Source: Lobulomyces angularis
Taxonomy: Eukaryota > Chytridiomycota > Chytridiomycetes > Lobulomycetales > Lobulomycetaceae
DNA: 61,559 bases
Reading direction: 5' to 3'
Assembly: GCA_027604685.1 (NCBI GenBank)
Contig: JADHYX010000096.1
Location: 1 to 61,559 of the forward strand
Part shown: positions 1 to 11,465 of the stretch, piece after piece
How positions within the stretch are numbered: position 1 is the stretch's first letter
How the letters are laid out: every line of letters starts with the position of its first letter
The notes under the pieces: model-generated
The model's input: the letters and a program-made list of their open reading frames with translations, nothing else
What the model was told of the DNA's origin: nothing
Database searches by the model: none
Translations under genes and position numbers: made by a program

Positions 1-200
1 CTTCTTTTAACAAAAAAAAAAATAAATAAACTAAATTAATATTTTAATACTTATTGTTTATTTATTAATTTTTATTTAATTTTTGTTTTTTTAAATTTTT
101 TAAAAAAAATTTTTTTTTTGTATTAATCAAAGAAAATTTTTTATTTAAAATTTATTTTTAATTTATTTTTTTTTTATTTAAGATTATTTTAAAATTACAG

Positions 201-387
201 AAAACTTCATTATTCTACCTTTTTGGAGATAGAAAAATTTATAAAAGAAAGAAAAAATTTAATCTTAGAAAAACACATCACTTTTGCAAATACAGCCGCC
301 AAATACAACAACCAACTATACTACTTTGTAACCAGCTGGACTAGTCAATTATACCAAGGAATTAAAGCATTTCAAACCTTTCAATAA
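201..387 (+). CDS. Last exon of an unknown gene entering from the left
   Basis: An open frame follows a splice acceptor (TTACAG ending at 200) and runs about 61 codons to TAA at 385-387. The peptide starts KLHYSTFLEIEKFIKERKN and ends with KAFQTFQ. It is Lys/Glu-rich then aromatic, and its first half could form an amphipathic helix or coiled coil. No family is recognised. The rest of the gene lies outside the window. Support is the open frame, clean acceptor and higher base complexity than the flanks. Confidence 0.45.
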
Positions 388-747
388 AAACTTCTGTAAT
401 TTTCAATTTTATTTTTGAAACCTCTTTTAATAAGCAGTAAGCATTTCTTTTGTTTTGGGAGTTGAGAGTACCACTAACCAATTTTTTCCAAAATAATAAA
501 AAAAAAAAAAATTTTTTTTTTGTTGATTGGTTAAAAAAATTTTTTTTTTTTTTTTGCAAATTTAAAACTCCTGTATAGTAATTTTCAAATTATTGTAACA
601 GATTAAAAAACTAAACAATTTTTTTTTAAAAAAAAAAAATCTATTATTTTTTTTTCTTTTATAAATATTAAAGAAAAGAAATTGTCTTTATTTAGAGAAC
701 ACAACACCTATTTATAAAGTATAAAGTGCCAGATCGAAAAATAAAAA
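388..747. other. Intergenic A/T-run region upstream of the GSK3 gene
   Basis: This stretch holds the 3' flank of the left partial gene and the promoter/5' UTR of the kinase gene. It is dominated by A and T homopolymers. A 65-codon frame on the minus strand here is low complexity (Phe/Lys runs) and is not believed to be a gene. Confidence 0.5.
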
Positions 748-2325
748 ATGTCATCAAAACCAAAAAGAAACCAGACTATTCCTGCGACTATAGATGCAAC
801 AACAAAAACATCAACAACAACTACCATTAATAATAACACTAATAATAATTCATCACACGTAATTAACGGTATTAGAATAGGAAGTAAGTCATTTTTTATT
901 TGTCCTTTTTTTTAAATTCACTTTTTTCGTTTAGATGAACCAGATTCAACAAAAATAGTTTCAGTCCAAGCAAATGCAGGAAAAACTGGAGAGCCGATTG
1001 AACTGTCATATACTAATTATAAAGTTATTGGAAACGGTTCATTTGGTGTAGTTTTTCAAGCGAAACTAATTGAATCTGGTGAAAATACAGCAATAAAAAA
1101 AGTCTTACAAGATAAACGTTTCAAGGTTAGTTTCCTTACAAAAAAATTTTTTTAATATTTTTTTAAAATTTATTTCTTTTTAGAATCGAGAATTACAAAT
1201 AATGAGGTTGACTGATCATCCAAACATAGTTGGTTTAAAAGCATTTTTTTATTCAAATGGAGAAAAAAAAGACGAAGTCTTTTTGAATTTGGTGCTTGAT
1301 TTTGTGCCAGAAACTATATATAGAGCCTCGAGACATTATTCAAAATTAAAGCAAAGTATGCCTATGCTTTGCATCAAGGTAATTTTTTTTTTTTTTATAT
1401 TTCTTTTATTAATTTTTTGTTAGTTATACATGTATCAATTATTTAGATCCCTTGCATATATTCATACTCTTGGTATTTGTCATAGGGATATAAAACCACA
1501 GAATCTGGTAAAAAAAAAAGGGTTTTTTATTATTAACAAATTGATAAGTTGCTGGATCAAAATACCGGAGTTCTTAAATTATGTGATTTTGGTAGTGCAA
1601 AGATTCTTATCGCAGGGGAACCAAATGTAAGTTACATTTGTTCTCGATATTACCGTGCACCAGAACTGATCTTCGGAAGCACAACATATGGTTGCACTAT
1701 TGGTATATATGCAAATCAAAATTAAAATTTAATTTTTCTTTTATGAAAGATGTTTGGTCTACTGGATGTGTTATCGCCGAATTAATGTTAGGACAACCAA
1801 TATTTCCAGGAGAATCGGGGGTTGATCAATTAGTAGAGATAATAAAAGTTTTAGGTACCCCAACTCAGGAACAAATCCGATCAATGAACCCAAATTACAC
1901 TGAATACAAATTTCCACAAATAAAGCCATCACCGTGGAGTAAAGTTTTTAGATCAAAAGCATACACTCCTGAAAGTTTGGCAATTATTGGAAAACTTTTA
2001 GAATACACACCAAGTAATAGGTTAACTGCAGTGGAAGCAATGGCTCATGAGTTTTTTGATGAATTAAGGTTACCTGAAACTAAGCAGCCAAATGGAAACG
2101 ACTTACCTGAGTTGTTTAATTTTACTGCTTTAGGTAAAATTAAAAAAAATTTTGAATTAATTATATTTATTATGATAATATAATTTTTTAGAATTATCAG
2201 TACAACCAGAATTAAATCAAATTCTGATACCTCCACATGCACATGGGGCTTTAAAAGCTCGTGGTATTGACTTAGATTCTTTTCAACCTATTTCAATTCC
2301 TCAACCAACAAGTTTAGCTGACTAA
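748..2325 (+). CDS. GSK3: Glycogen synthase kinase 3 family Ser/Thr kinase
   Basis: CMGC-group protein kinase of the GSK3/shaggy family, about 410 residues in seven or so exons. Visible motifs in order: Gly-loop [13 protein letters not shown]-binding Lys in AIKK, catalytic loop [15 protein letters not shown] metal-binding motif, and the activation loop [16 protein letters not shown] with the autophosphorylated Tyr of GSK3. The CMGC region ([22 protein letters not shown]) and the C-lobe ([23 protein letters not shown]) follow. The N-terminal 50 residues are Thr/Asn-rich and disordered. The ATG at 748 is the first in frame and the stop is TAA at 2323-2325. Introns of 40-100 nt interrupt the kinase domain. 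GSK3 phosphorylates primed substrates in growth, stress and cell-fate signalling. Family assignment is secure; the exact isoform is not. Confidence 0.96.
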
Positions 2326-2515
2326 AAAAAAAAAAAAATAATTTTTTTCTTTTTTTTTGGGTTTTATTTCTCTATTTTCTTTTTTTTTGGTGTAGGGCTT
2401 TGTAGTTTTTTTTTTTTTCTTAGTTTTTAATATTCCTTTTTTTTTCCTTATTTTTTTATTTTATTTTTATTTTTTTATATAGAAAGATAGTTTTTTTTTT
2501 TTTTTTTTTTTTTAC

Positions 2516-3417
2516 ATGAAGCTTGTACAAAAACTATACAATTTAAAGAACGAAGAATATATATTTTTATACAAAAAAAGTAAAAATGAGAAAGAGATAG
2601 ATATATACCTGATAAAAAAAAAAAACAAAATAGCCTTTAAAGCATCATTTACAAGGGAGGAACAAATATTTAAGAATTTTTTTTTTAACGAAAAAGATTT
2701 CAAAAATCTAGTACTAAAGGGCAAAATTTTTTTTAAAGATTCCTCTACAAATGATGAAGATGAAATTGAGGTAAAAAAATTAAAAAAATGTTATTTTTTT
2801 TTTTTTTTTTGTTAATATAAAATAATTAAAAGGTTTGTTTTGAAAGTGAAAATAAAAATATACCAAATAGTATCAAGTTAAAAAAGTTTTTCTTGTCTAC
2901 TGATGAAACTTTTGATTTTTTTTTTAATTTTTTTTCTGAGTTGTTAAATGAAAAACACCTGATTAATGGTAAAATAAAAAAAACGGTGATAAAAAATAAA
3001 GCAAAAATAACAGAAACAAATCATAGGATTCTTCATTAACTTAAGAGAGAGATTTTTTTTTTTTTTTTAATTTATTTACTGAATTTTTTTTAATTATTTC
3101 TTATCTGTTATAATTTTTAGAAACACTCGAAGAAGTTTTAGAAAAACATGGACCACAGTTGTTAAAAAGCTCACAAGAGTCACAAAGTTTTGAACGTCAC
3201 CGTGATTTTGGTAAAAAAAAAAAATAAAAATTAACAACAGAAGGAATAAATTAATTCAAATTATGAATTTTTAATGATTCTTTTTTTTTATTTTTTTATC
3301 TTAGAATCACCAAATAAAAAAAAAAGGGTAAATGCTCCAAAGTCGCTTTTAAATCCTACTTTACCTGTAAAGGAACCTTTGGGATGCGTTTTTGAATCTG
3401 AATCTGACTCAGATTAA
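2516..3417 (+). CDS. PAXX: PAXX-like non-homologous end-joining factor (XRCC4 superfamily)
   Basis: Four exons (2516-2770, 2833-about 2969, about 3120-3211, about 3305-3417) join in phase to about 197 residues; human PAXX has about 204. The N-terminal half reads as beta-rich (YLIKKKNKIAFKASFTREE), like the XRCC4/XLF/PAXX head. A short helical stretch (TLEEVLEKHGPQLLKSS) follows, then a basic tail and the terminus SLLNPTLPVKEPLGCVFES. This end matches the conserved PAXX Ku-binding tail in order and spacing: a Ser-Leu-x-Asn-Pro start, Lys-x-Pro, then Gly-x-Val-x-Phe-like acidic residues. Here Val and Phe are adjacent. PAXX binds Ku at double-strand breaks. The family call rests mainly on the tail, the length and the architecture; the head is highly diverged. 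It could be another XRCC4-superfamily member. Confidence 0.55.
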
Positions 3418-3917
3418 TTAACTCTACAACTCAAAAAAAAAAAAAAAGGAAATTTCATGGATTTAATTTTGGATTCCTTTTAGAAAGTTATAGAAGATCA
3501 ACTTAAAATATTTTCAATAATACAATCATTTGCATTTTTTCAAAATAATTTTTCTTCTGCAGTCTGGAAAAAAAATTTTTAAAAAGTATAATTTTAGAAA
3601 TTGTAATATATAAAAAATTTCATCCTTTTTTCTTTAAAAATTACCTAAATTTATACTAAATTAAATATAATTTTATTTATATTAATTTTTATACAGTAAA
3701 TTCTTTTATAGGGACAAAAAAAATGATACAACTTCTGCAATGATTGAAGTCAAAAATAATCAGACAACTTCAATACAGTTAAATTAGATATTATGTTGAT
3801 ATTACTGAAGAAGGTTATTCAATTTTTCACTTCCATTAAAATAATTTTTGAGAGATCGGAGATTTAAATTCAAAGTAAATTTTTTATCTAAAATTTTAAC
3901 AGTCTTTAAATTAGTTC
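3418..3917. other. Intergenic spacer between PAXX-like and fuzzy-like genes
   Basis: AT-rich sequence with no long open frame. A short open stretch near 3717-3788 follows an acceptor-like TATAG but could not be joined to either neighbour. It probably holds the 3' end of the upstream transcript and the promoter of the next. Confidence 0.4.
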
Positions 3918-5592
3918 ATGAGTTTGAGAAACTTTTTTGTAGTTCATAAGAATGGAAAAATTTATTTTTCAAAAAATTGTATAAAAAATAAAATAATTAA
4001 AAAAAACGAAAAAGAAAATTTTTAAAACATTCTATTTATTTTTATGTTTAATTTTTTTTTATAAATAAAAGTTCAAGGTGACGAGTTAGATCATAAGTAA
4101 GAATTTATTCTTTATAAAAAAAAAGGAAAATGTTTACTAACAAACAATAATTATAATAATATTTATAGTCTTGTAGTTGGATTTTCTTCTTCAGTTTCAA
4201 ATTTTTGTAAAACATTACTAGGCGAAGATTTAAGGGAAGTTGTTTCAGTTAAAGGAAGAGTTCTTTATAGAGTTTTTGGAGATGTATAAAAAAAGGAAAA
4301 AGATTTTCTAATTTTTTATATTAGTTTGTTTTTGTTGCACACTCTGATTTACAAACCGGTAGCTCAATAGTTCAGGCTATGCTTAGAGATGTTGGTTCGT
4401 TATGTGAGGTAAATCTGTGAATAAAATTAAATGCTTAATAAATTTGTTTTATTTTTTTTAATTATTTAAAGTTTATTTTTGGTTCAAGAGAATTTTGGGA
4501 TCAGGATTTTTTTGATTTAAACGGAGCTGAAGTATTTCTGAAGAAAAAAAAATATATTTATAATATATAATATTAGTATTAATTATTGTAAATAGGATAT
4601 TATAAGCATGTTTTTCTTAAATACACTTCAGGACCCGTCAGTAGCAGTAGGTGGAGTGAATCAAGTAAAATAAATGAACAAAACTTCTTGGTGACTAAAA
4701 AAAAAAAAAAAAAAAGGTTTATTTGGAATCAGAAGTGAGAGATAGGTTAGATAAATTGCTAGGTTACCTGGAGTCGCAGGATGGAGTCTGTGGAAATGGA
4801 ACGATGTTGATATTGGGTGACTCGTGTTTGTTTTCAAGATTTAGTATGCACGAAACTAGGATGATTTTGCACTACAACAAAGTAAGACCTTTGGGCATCA
4901 ACGTTTTAAGTTATACTCCAGTGTTTTGCAGCGGTGCTTGGCAAAATTTGTATTTTATACGGTAAGTAAAAAGAGAAAAGTACCTTTTTTTATTAAAAAA
5001 ATTCTTTATATTTAACTTACAGGTTGCAAAATTACGTTCTTGTCGTTATGGCATACATGGGAGTCAACTATTCCAGGCTTGAAAGAAAAATCAGTGATTT
5101 TAGAATGAGTTTTATCCAATCGCGATTAGAAATTCCAACTGAGGTAAAATAATTAAAGAATTATATTTTTTAATTTTTTTATATTTCTTTTATTTGTAAA
5201 AAGGCACCTTTGATTTTATTAAGACTTTTTGCGAAAAGAGAAACACTAGCAATGCTTTATCATAACATAAAAACTGGAAACACGATTTTTCCTCAACTTA
5301 GACCCAGTCCTGAAATTCAACAGAGAGAAATTCTACAAACTTTTTGGAATTTCTTTTCTGATGCAAGGTTTTTTATTAAAAAAAAAATAGAGAATTAATT
5401 TTACATCTTTTTTTTTTTAGTGCTTCATTAAGAGTTCCTGGCGTTACTGAATTTAGTGTTAGTAAGGATCTTTACAAATTTTATGCAAGATCGGAAGGTG
5501 TTCATAAACTTTATCTACTCCTGGCTAATGATTCTGTCTCTATGGAAAATGTAGCAATGGATGTTTTAAAAAATTTAAAAAATTTTGAATAA
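3918..5592 (+). CDS. FUZ: Fuzzy-like CPLANE longin-domain protein (FUZ/MON1/HPS family)
   Basis: About 365 residues in nine or so exons. The first exon (MSLRNFFVVHKNGKIYFSKN) and the next (QGDELDHNLVVGFSSSVSNF) give a longin-like beta-hairpin start. A strand resembling 'FGDFVFVAHSDLQTGSS' and a helix follow. The middle (TMLILGDSCLFSRFSMHET, then VRPLGINVLSYTPVF) looks like a second longin unit and LQNYVLVVMAYMGVNYS continues it. The C-terminus repeats the pattern (REILQTFWNFFSDA; EGVHKLYLLLANDSVSMEN). The order and length fit animal FUZ (about 418 aa) better than MON1, whose signature C-terminus is absent. FUZ works with Inturned and WDPCP as an effector/GEF assembly for ciliogenesis, implying a flagellated cell. 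The chance that it is another FUZ/MON1/HPS member is real. Confidence 0.55.
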
Positions 5593-5983
5593 AACTTTGT
5601 AATTTATTAAATAAAAAAAAGAAAGAAAATATAACATTTATTTATTAGGTTATTTTTATTTTTATTTATGCATTTTTTACTAGTGCTGTACAGTATTGAA
5701 AACATATTTAGTTTTTTTTTATTATTTTAAAAATTAAAATTACATGCATATCCAACAAAAAATTTTAACTTAAACGGAAAAAAATAAAAAAAACCTTTTT
5801 TTCATATAATAATTTTAAATCCAAAAATTTTTGATTTTTTCTTTTTTTTTTTATAATTTTTGAACTAGATTATTTGACATTTGCAAGTTTAAATTTTGAA
5901 GTAATTTAAAAAAGTTAAATTAAAAAAAAATTTTTTTATAAGATTTTTTGGAAAAAGGAAATAGTTAAAAAATAAAAAAAGAA

Positions 5984-8269
5984 ATGAAGATTAAAAAAAA
6001 CACTGTAATACTGATGGTAACTTTGAAGGTGAGTTGTTATAAATGGCCATTTTCGTTTGTTTCAGAAAAAGTTGATCACAGTCAAAAAAGTGTAAAAGTT
6101 GACTTTGAAAAAGATTTTGCAGAAAATTTGTTTGGTTTTTCTAACAACGAAATATTGTTAATAAAAAATGGTGCAAATTCTTTAGGTAAAAAAATAAAAT
6201 GAAAAAAGAGAAAAAAAAGAATTAATTTACAATGCACTTTTAAATTTCCTTTGTTTTATTCACGAATAGAAACTTATATGGGAAAAAAAGAAGATACTTG
6301 TTTTCAAAAAGCCGCTTTGTCTTTGAAGCTTGGTTGTGATAATGGTAAAAAAAATATCCTTTTTTTCTTTTCTGCAAGTTTAAACAAAATTTCTTTGTTT
6401 TTTCGCATATTTAAATTTACTTTTATATTTTTAATAGTTGAAGTAAATGAAAATTCAAAAATTATTTATGCAATTCGCTTGACTTTATGCGAAATTTCTA
6501 CAGGAAATTTTAAAACACCTCCACAGTGCAATTTCGCGAGTTATTATTCACCAGCAAGAAACGAAGTTGAAATCTTAAACAAGGCTTTTGAAGAAACTAA
6601 TCTTTGTGTTGCTGAGTTGGCAAAAGTGTCTCAAATTTGGACTTCATATTCATCCTACCTAAAAGAAGTAGTTAATATGTGCTTTGCTGTTCGCTACGAA
6701 TTGGAAAGAAATTTACTTACTTTGTTGCAGCGAAATTTGACAATCACTAACTTGAAAACGTTTAGATTATTGGAAAAGCAAAATATTGAGTTAACAGAGT
6801 GGAGAAAGACTAGTCTACAGGAATTTTTGAAGTTGTCGGAAAATCAACAATTGATTTTTAATTTGAGTAGCAAGATTGATGTAAGAAACAAACTCATTAG
6901 TTTCTCATTTTTTTTTCACCAAAAAAAATATGTGATAGCAAACTACAAAAAAAAATTTAGAAACCAGTGAATCGATAGCAAAAAAATTAGAACAAGTAAA
7001 ATCAAATCTTAACAAAATTATAAGTGAATTTGAAGAGGAAGCAAATTTAAGTTTACAAAAAATCTTTACAAAAAATGATCAAGTTGCATTAGGTTTGGAA
7101 GAAACTGTCGAATTTTCTAAAAATGTGAAAATGAGAATAAAAACTTTAAAATTAAATTAATTTTTTTTTTTTTTAATAAAAAAAAATTGAAGTCAATTCA
7201 ATTTTTGGAAATTTTGTTAAAAAAAATTGAACATGAAAACTTAAAACGAATTGAATACTTTGAAAATAATTTTTTTTTTTTTTTAAACTCAACTTTGCAA
7301 TCTTCAAATGACATTTTGAAAGTATCAAAAAAAAATTTTTATTTTATAACTAATTTTCTTTTTTTTTTTGTTTTTAGAACCTTGCAAATTTGGATAACAA
7401 CTTTTTGAAGGTGAGAAATAATGTGGAAATCTTTTCAAAAAAGTTTGAAATTTCATTAAATAATTTGAAAGACCAAAGCGACACTATAATATTTAACCAA
7501 CTAACGGCAGCTGCTGACGCGACTAAAGTATAATTTTAATGAAAATGGTTAAAAAATTTTTTATTTTTTTTAATTTGATTGCAAAAAAAGTCATTTATGG
7601 AACTTGATCGACTTTCCAAAACCCAAATCAAATTGGCGGATAAAGTGATAGTGAAGTTACTGCAAATAGATTTAAATTCAAAAGTATTTGAAGAAAAAAT
7701 CAACTTAAATTTTCGTGACACTGACATCAAATTCGAGAAAATTAGAAATTTGACTGAAAACTTTACTTCTCATCAAGAAAAAATTATTAAAAATCTGTTT
7801 CCTGTCTTTAAAATTTTTAAAAAACTTAACTTTAGTGTTGAAAGGTTAAAAATTTATGCAACTTTGTTCTGCATTTGGTTCATACAATTGAAGATTTTTC
7901 AAAAATTTTTAGTTTTCAACCTATGCAGCATTGCAGTATCGCTATATTCGATCTATACCAACTTTTTCAATTATTTTGGGATTGAGATTGTATTGAAGTA
8001 CACTGTATTATTTAATGGAGTTTGGTTTTGGCTCGTTTGCTTTTGTGTAATTTTTAAGAAATTTGATTTTATTCGTAAATTCAATAAGAATTCAACTTTT
8101 TCAAATCAAGAAGAATATGAAATGACAAAACCAATAAACTAGTATGTTTTTCAGTTTTTCTCCCGCTTAAAATTTCAATTTTTTTAAAATTACTAGCAAC
8201 TCATTCAATAAGAGCTCCTCCTCTTTCGTTACCTTTGTTCCAAGACCAAGATATAACAAAAAATGGTAA
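5984..8269 (+). CDS. KAR5: KAR5/GEX1/Brambleberry-type nuclear-fusion protein
   Basis: About 600 residues in eight exons. The N-terminal region has the family's Cys-rich luminal block: 'CFQKAALSLKLGCDN', then 'AIRLTLCEISTG', then 'WTSYSSYLKEVVNMCFAVRYE'. A long coiled-coil-like stretch (about residues 190-480) follows, then two or three hydrophobic membrane segments around 7850-8060. A last exon (8197-8269) is reached through a canonical GTATGT donor at 8142 and ends SSFVTFVPRPRYNKKW, like the basic tail of the family. KAR5 proteins sit in the nuclear envelope/ER and are needed for nuclear membrane fusion after gamete fusion, so the organism probably has karyogamy. The start ATG opens a hydrophobic, signal-like segment. 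Exons at 7190-7530 are low complexity and their edges are uncertain. Confidence 0.75.
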
Positions 8270-8617
8270 AGAAATTTTAAAATGTGTGTTTTTAAACTGG
8301 AACCCCCTACTTTTTTGCTTATTTTGTTTTCGTTTTCATATTTTATTTTTTCTTTATCACTGCTATTTGGATACTTTTTATTTTATCATATTTTATTGCG
8401 AAGTGAAACACTAAAAATAAAAATCAAATTAAAAAAATAAAATAATCTAGATTTCAAAATGAAAAATTATAGTAACTTTCTTAAAAAAAAATAAAAATTT
8501 ACCAACAAAAAGTTTATTAAAAATCCATAAAAAAAAAATGAAATAAAATAAATATATATTTTAATTTTTTTAACTGTGTAACTTTTAAAAAAAAAAAAAT
8601 TATATAAAAATTTTTAT

Positions 8618-10299
8618 ATGGAAAATTTTTTAAGTTTTTCAACGATCGCAGCATCAAATCAACAACCAAGTCAACCGCAAAAACAGCAGATAAATCTGGA
8701 TGGTTTGGATGAGTTTCCTGCTTTAGGTTTTTTTTTTTTTTTTTTTTTTTTAATATGAAAATAGATTTATTAAACTAAATATTTTAAAAAAACCTTTTTT
8801 TTTTTTTTTTAAAAAAATAATAAATGCAAATTTAATTTTTTTTCTCTTAGGGGCGATAAATAATTTTAAAACAATAAATAAACCTCAAAATTACGCTTCA
8901 AAGGCGACTCCACTGGTTCCACAACAGCAGGTTTTTATTATTGTCTTTAATTTTTTACAAATTTTATTTTTTATTTTTTAAATTTAAAGGCGGTTATAAA
9001 TCCTCCAGCAATGCCACCTACAACCACTTTACCTAATCAACAAAATAATTTGCAATATCAACTGACGCAGTCTCAGATAATGAGTCAAAATCAGCTAAAC
9101 CAAATACAACTAAATAACCAGCTAAATAATCAAAATCAGTTGAATACCCAAAATCAATTGAATAATCAACAAAATATTAACCAAAATAACTTATTAACAC
9201 CAGATAAGTACGCATTATTTGGTTTAATTGATGTCATTAGGCAAAATGATCCTCAAGAAGGTTCAAGTTTAGTCTCTATGGGACTGGATCTTACTGGCCT
9301 AGGGTAATATACTCAAAAGTATTATAAAAAAAATTCAAGTGGGATTTTTTTTTTATTTTTAAGAATAAAAAAAAAAATGAAAACATGAGTGTGGATTTAA
9401 CTTAATTAAATGAATTTTTCTTTATTTTTTAATTTATATTTCGAAATTTTCCCTACTTTTTTTTTTTAAAAAATAATTTGGGGAGGAATTATTTTACAAA
9501 AAAAATAACATAAAAAAAAATTGGTTATTACATTCAACCAAGTTTTTTTTGAAGTTTATTTATTGGGTTTTTTTTTTTTAGGCTGAATTTAAATTCTCTT
9601 GAACCTCTTAATGCCACATTCATGTCCCCTTTTTCAACAGAACCAACTCAAGGTAGTGAACCAGTATTTTCACTGCCGCAGTGTTATTATTTACCACAAC
9701 AGTCACCCTCAATTTTACAAAAAATACCCTCTTTTAGTGAGGAAACTTTGTTTTACATATTTTACGCACAACCTAGAGAAAAAGCTCAAGAAGCAGCTGC
9801 GCAGGAACTTTATCAACGAGGTTGGCGATTTCATAAAGAGTTGAGACTTTGGTTAACGAAGGATCAAACTACCTCACAGCAGTCTAATCCAGAGGTTACA
9901 AAAGGACAGGGTTTTGAAAGAGGTGTATATTTGTTTTTTGATCCTAGTAGTTGGACAAGAGTTAAGAAAGATTGGGTTTTGCATTACGATCAATTGGAAG
10001 AGCGAGCTGTTTTGGATACTAATGCATTGAATTTAAATACCAACAATAATATTATTGCAAGCGAAAAAAATAGATTCATGTAAGACTTTTTTCTTTCTAA
10101 AATATATTCATATGTTTTCTTTTATTCTACAATTAGGGATCCTAATTTAAATTCACAGCAACAATCAATGTGGGTTGGAGCAGGAGGAAAGTCTCAGTCA
10201 ATAGCTACTTCTACTACAACGGCAGGAGGAAATATTAATAATAATGCTTTTGCTGGTAGAAATAATAACAATGAAGAAAATATTATTAATTCTAGATAG
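8618..10299 (+). CDS. NOT2: CCR4-NOT complex subunit NOT2 (CNOT2)
   Basis: About 410 residues in five exons. The N-terminal exon carries LDGLDEFPALG, matching the 'DFPAL' short motif of CNOT2. A Gln/Asn-rich disordered stretch with repeated NQLN units follows (about 9040-9190). Next comes KYALFGLIDVIRQNDP, then the NOT-box: QKIPSFSEETLFYIFYAQP, REKAQEAAAQELYQRGWRF, then KELRLWLTKD, GVYLFFDPSSW and KKDWVLHYDQLE. NOT2 heterodimerises with NOT3/5 and docks on NOT1 to scaffold mRNA deadenylation. The tail after the NOT-box is Gln/Ser/Asn-rich. TAG stop at 10297-10299. A second subunit of the same complex, CAF1, lies at 20767-21905. Confidence 0.95.
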
Positions 10300-10613
10300 A
10301 TTTGTTATTTAATTTTTTTTAAATTTTTTTATTTTTATTTCTTCTTTTACTCTTTTTTTATCTTTCAAACAATTTTTTTTTAATTAAAAATTTTTTTACC
10401 TTTTTAAAAACAGCTTTTATTTTTAATTTTTATTCCGATTCAATTTTTTTTTTTTCTTGATCTTGCACCAAATTGTTAACAATATCATTTACAAATAAAA
10501 ATATAAAATAACCAAAATTAAAGAATTTAGCTTTTTAAGGAGGATATGAGTATTATTTCTTTTTGTTTATAAATTAAGTAAAAGTTGTAAAAAAAAAAGT
10601 AAGAAGAGTTTTT

Positions 10614-10623
10614 NNNNNNNNNN
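10614..10623. other. Assembly gap (ten N)
   Basis: Ten undetermined bases. The true gap length may differ from ten. Confidence 0.99.
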
Positions 10624-10677
10624 AAAAAAAAATAAATAATTATATATTTATTATTTTATTTTAATTTTTTTTTCGGT

Positions 10678-11139
10678 TTATTGGTTTTTCAATAATTCAG
10701 AAATAAATTCTTTTCCGTTAGGTAAAACACCATCTTTGTTGAAAAAAAAAAAAATTAATAAAATTTAAATAAAAAAAATTTTACTTTTTGTTCCCCAAGC
10801 CGAAACAGCAGGAGATTTAGTACTCCATGCCTTTTCAGTATTTTTATATATCTCTGGTTTTTCTTGATAAAAAAAAAAGGAGTGAAATTGAATTGAAATA
10901 AAATAAAAAATTTATAAAAAAAATTTTTGCTTACGATCTTGCTCCATAACTTTTTTCCATCCTTAAAAACGAAAAAAAAAATAATAATAATATTAATAAA
11001 ATGAAATTTGAAATTTTATTCTATTCTTTTCTTTTTTTTTTTGTTCTGAATTAATATATATATTTTTTTTTTCTATTATTTTACTTTCAGCAAAAAATTG
11101 TTGAGTTTGTTTTGAAGAATTTAAATCAGTTGTTGGCAT
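10678..11139 (-). CDS. Small conserved-looking hypothetical protein (about 71 aa)
   Basis: Four short minus-strand exons join in phase. ATG at 11137-11139 begins MPTTDLNSSKQTQQFFAE. The next exons give WKKVMEQD, then KPEIYKNTEKAWSTKSPAV followed by SAWGTK, and last NGVLPNGKEFISELLKNQ before TAA at 10678-10680. Introns are 50-110 nt with GTAA donors. It is hydrophilic, with no signal peptide or membrane segment. The phase-consistent joins and Trp-containing, non-repetitive peptide argue for a real gene. No family is recognised. Confidence 0.5.
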
Positions 11140-11465
11140 ATATATTGAAAAAAAAAAAAAATATTAGACAAAAAAATAAGAAAAAAAAGTAAGAAAAATT
11201 AAATTTATTTTTAAATTTTCATGGGTAGTTTTTTTTTTTTTTTTTTTTTTTGTAAAATGATTTACTTTTTTTTTGAATAAAGTTGGTAGGTTTAATAAAA
11301 AAAGTTAAAAAAAAAAAAAAGTAGAAATAAATTTTAGTTTTTTTTTTGAAAAAATAAAATTTTATTTGAATTTTCATTTTCTCATTTTTTTCATCTTTTT
11401 TTTTTTCATAGTATTTTTTTGCAAAAAATCTTTTTTTTGAGCCACAAAAAATTAAGTAAATTATT

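Noticed and set aside
362..559. 65-codon minus-strand open frame
   Set aside because: Low-complexity Lys/Phe frame created by A/T homopolymers; overlaps the end of a plus-strand exon.
3918..5592. MON1 as an identity for the longin protein
   Set aside because: Length and the terminal region do not match MON1's usual conserved end; fuzzy fits better, though not certain.
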